A stretch of 64,000 nt of DNA from Rhizobium sp. NFR03 (GTDB lineage Bacteria > Pseudomonadota > Alphaproteobacteria > Rhizobiales > Rhizobiaceae), in the NCBI RefSeq assembly GCF_900111275.1, contig NZ_FOGR01000009.1, forward strand, positions 62,001 through 126,000. Direction: 5' to 3'. Positions within the stretch are counted from its first letter, which is position 1, and each line of letters opens with the position of its first letter. Made by a program: the position numbers and the translations under genes. Below, one piece after another: positions 61,955 to 64,000 of this stretch. The notes under the pieces were generated by a model. The model ran no database searches and was not told the DNA's origin. It saw only the letters and a program-made list of their open reading frames with translations.

Positions 61955-64000
61955 TCACGCCGCCTGCCAGACCTGATTGAGGATCTTCGCCGCCAGCGCG
62001 GCCTTATCCTGCGGCAGGAAGCGGCCATAGTGCCTGGCGACCATGTCGGGCGTATCCTGGATGGCATAGCTTGCCTGCTCGTAGGAGCCGGTCTGTTTCA
62101 GGATGTGGGTTGCAAGCACATCACGCACGTTGTGCGGCCCGTGGGGCAGAAGGCCTTCGATCGCACCGCGGCCGGTATAGGGATTGTAGATCCCGTACCG
62201 CTGGATGGTCAGCCGCCACGCCTCGTAGAAAGTCGTCTGGTCGTAGGCCGCATCCTTGCTGGTGGTCTTCACCGTCTTGACGAAGAAGGTTTCGGGATCG
62301 CGCGCGTTTCCAAGAAGGACACTGCGGTGGCACGCGACATAAGCGTCGAGATGCGTGTAGAGCCCCATCAGATCGGGCAGGATCAGCCGGAACGGCTTTG
62401 AGCCGAAGAACGACGAGTGGGCATTCTTGAAAGCGATGGCCGGGATCAGCACTTCCCAGCCCCGCTCGCGGTCGTTCCAGCGCAGTTCGCCCCGCTTCAG
62501 TTCCTGCAGCCGCCGCTCGGAGCGCGGAAAATGACCGCGCGGGCAGAGCAGGAGCTGGCGCAGGTTCTTCTGGCGAAGCCCCAGATGCAGGCCAAGACGC
62601 AACATCAGGAAAGCACGCACGGCTTCGGCCGCAGCCCGCGGATACCGGCGCTCATCCGGCATCCGCTGAACGATCTCCTCCGTGATCTTGCGATACTCGG
62701 CAAGCGGGCTTGCCGCCTCCAGAACCGGCATGATCGGCTCGAACGGATCACGGTGGACGCGCATGACCCGCTGGATCTCCTTCGAGCGATGACGGGCATA
62801 CTGGAAGAAACGTTCGCAGGCGGCATGCCAGTCGCTGCGCGCGTCATCGATCTCGGCTTGCGAGATCAGGCCGGGCACGGCACGGACGCGCTGCAAAAGT
62901 TCGGGATGTTGTCGCAGCCAGCCTGTGCCCTCTCGGGTCAAGGAAAGCGCGACGCTCAGCATGTCGACCTCCCAGGCAGTGTAGAAGCCACGGCGGTGTT
63001 CACGCCACTGCACATACCAATCCCAGATGCCGGGAAAGACCAGCATGCCGAAGGTCAGGTGCGTCAATGGCACGCCACGCCCGCGCACAGCGCCACCTGG
63101 AGCGGCGGTCAGGGCTCCGAACATCAGACCGAGATGCTCGATCTTCTGGGACGCCGTCTCCTCACCCCACACCCCGTGGCGCTGAAACCCGAGGGCTGTC
63201 AGCGTCGATGTCTTGAAGCTAACGAGATCGGCCATTTCCATCGCAAGGGCTGGCGGCGCATCGATCACGCCGGACAGGAGATCCGGATCCTCGATCGACG
63301 TGACATCGTCTTCATCTGCATCGTCCACACTTGTGAGGAGGTTGCAACTGGTCGATGGGCCGCCGCCATAGGCTATTCCGGGAAAGCGTATGGCGTATCG
63401 CTGACGAACGGCTGCTGCCTGATATCGCCTGTAGTCGGTGGCGCCGGTAATAATGACGCGGCGGACCCATTCAAGGATCTCCTCGCGCTTGGCATGGGGC
63501 AGACTGTTGAAGTCGTCCGGAAGATGCCAGGCCAATCGACGGCGTTCCGCTGGACCGATGTCGCTGCCGACGTCATGGCCCGATGCTGCGCGCACGGCAT
63601 GCGGCAGTTTGGCTTTGAAGTATCCTTGGGGAAGGCGATAGCGGGCTTCAATACGGTTGAGGATGGCGAGGCTTTCCAAAGTCCTCGGCGTCTTCATGCC
63701 GGTCATCCAGCTCAGCAGCGTAGTCTTGTCAAAGGCCTCGCCCGGATGGACGACGGCCTTATGCAGGCGATAGTAGGTCTCGCCAAAACGGCGGATCTGG
63801 TAGCTCAGTGCCTCTTGAAACGAAGCAGGATCCTGCCCTTGGCTGAAGAGTGGCTCGGGGAAGGGGTCGATCGGTTGCGGATCTGGTCCAGGCTTGGACA
63901 GGGACGGCGCCGCTGTGGATACCGTACTGCGCAGTGTCCTTGGTGATCTGGACGATGGCACGTCTTTGACAGCTCGTTTGGCCCTCGCTGTCTTGTCCGC
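61955..64000 (-). CDS. Large tyrosine recombinase, start beyond the window
   Basis: The frame is open to the window edge; a GTG at 63961 would give 668 aa, but another 13 codons (KTARAKRAVKDV) continue upstream. About 400 N-terminal residues have no recognised domain, then a tyrosine-recombinase domain: Arg in GLHLGLRQKNLRQLLLCPRG, His610-Arg613 (HNVR), and nucleophile Tyr645 (MVARHYGRF), numbered from the GTG. Unrelated in sequence to the other integrases of the window. It may belong to a multi-recombinase unit beyond the edge. Confidence 0.85.
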   Translation of the reverse strand, partial: ADKTARAKRAVKDVPSSRSPRTLRSTVSTAAPSLSKPGPDPQPIDPFPEPLFSQGQDPASFQEALSYQIRRFGETYYRLHKAVVHPGEAFDKTTLLSWMTGMKTPRTLESLAILNRIEARYRLPQGYFKAKLPHAVRAASGHDVGSDIGPAERRRLAWHLPDDFNSLPHAKREEILEWVRRVIITGATDYRRYQAAAVRQRYAIRFPGIAYGGGPSTSCNLLTSVDDADEDDVTSIEDPDLLSGVIDAPPALAMEMADLVSFKTSTLTALGFQRHGVWGEETASQKIEHLGLMFGALTAAPGGAVRGRGVPLTHLTFGMLVFPGIWDWYVQWREHRRGFYTAWEVDMLSVALSLTREGTGWLRQHPELLQRVRAVPGLISQAEIDDARSDWHAACERFFQYARHRSKEIQRVMRVHRDPFEPIMPVLEAASPLAEYRKITEEIVQRMPDERRYPRAAAEAVRAFLMLRLGLHLGLRQKNLRQLLLCPRGHFPRSERRLQELKRGELRWNDRERGWEVLIPAIAFKNAHSSFFGSKPFRLILPDLMGLYTHLDAYVACHRSVLLGNARDPETFFVKTVKTTSKDAAYDQTTFYEAWRLTIQRYGIYNPYTGRGAIEGLLPHGPHNVRDVLATHILKQTGSYEQASYAIQDTPDMVARHYGRFLPQDKAALAAKILNQVWQAA

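Noticed and set aside
62417-63946. 509-codon plus-strand frame opposite the large recombinase
   Set aside because: Antisense shadow; the minus strand carries recombinase motifs and the plus-strand product resembles no protein family.
1-64000. tRNA, rRNA, CRISPR array, repABC or other replication origin
   Set aside because: None recognised while reading either strand; a covariance-model scan would be needed to exclude a tRNA fragment.

Overview
The window reads as accessory DNA (plasmid, secondary replicon or genomic island) of a Hyphomicrobiales/Rhizobiales alphaproteobacterium of the Rhizobium/Agrobacterium type. The basis is gene content: a MucR/Ros regulator, DUF6894 and DUF1403 families, rhizobial Crp/Fnr paralogs, two chemoreceptors ending in an xWxxF tether, and many IS630, IS21, IS5, ISL3, IS256 and Tn3 pieces. 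No rRNA, tRNA, replication gene or CRISPR array was seen. All family assignments come from reading the protein sequences; no database search was possible.

Layout. 1-4.2 kb: chemoreceptor, LysE exporter and divergent WYL regulator with a perfect palindromic operator. 4.2-5 kb: a scrap heap (group II intron RT fragment, integrase fragment, Tn3-type resolvase end and inverted repeat). 5-6.1 kb: periplasmic alginate lyase. 6.1-9.1 kb: IS3 and ISL3 remnants, then a frameshifted AHH-nuclease toxin followed by an intact, translationally coupled presumptive immunity gene. 9.2-11.3 kb: a minus-strand operon of Phd antitoxin, PIN toxin, second short Phd-like antitoxin, tiny ORF and tyrosine recombinase. 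11.4-13.1 kb: integrase fragment, Tn3 tnpA end, IS5 remnant. 13.4-20.2 kb: LysR regulator divergent from an RraA-like aldolase and a complete peptide/opine-type ABC importer. 20.3-25.7 kb: IS630, MmyA/MmyB (Fic) pair, DUF932 fragment, IS21 element. 25.7-31.9 kb: integrase copy, second chemoreceptor, MucR, receiver protein, another integrase remnant. 32-39.6 kb: patatin, SDR, hybrid histidine kinase, GGDEF-EAL protein, MgtC with a possible leader peptide. 39.7-42.6 kb: the intact integrase, DUF1403 and ScpB-like module with two perfect inverted repeats between the divergent genes. 42.7-49.7 kb: Nudix hydrolase, a candidate small RNA, small membrane peptides, two paralogous Crp/Fnr regulators, three DUF6894 genes, HxlR/MFS pair. 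51.2-55 kb: compact ars operon (arsR-acr3-arsC-arsH-MFS). 55.1-61.8 kb: GNAT, ABC-F protein behind an attenuator-like leader, small membrane proteins, DUF1349, AraC/hydrolase pair. 62-64 kb: a large tyrosine recombinase running to the window edge.

Themes. One integrase family occurs five times: one intact copy (39.7 kb), one 5-nt-frameshifted copy (25.7 kb) and three fragments (4.4, 11.4 and 31.5 kb), two of them abutting Tn3 debris. The intact copy faces DUF1403 and an orphan ScpB-like gene across a 10-N7-10 palindrome with the geometry of a tyrosine-recombinase core site; this is my main candidate for an under-described system. The other strong unexplained signals are the leader peptide plus repeated GACCAGAGA element ahead of the ABC-F gene, the minus-strand sRNA candidate near 43.8 kb, and a short ORF with a hairpin ahead of mgtC. 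Start codons were adjusted where a Shine-Dalgarno sequence or stop/start overlap pointed to an internal ATG, GTG or TTG.
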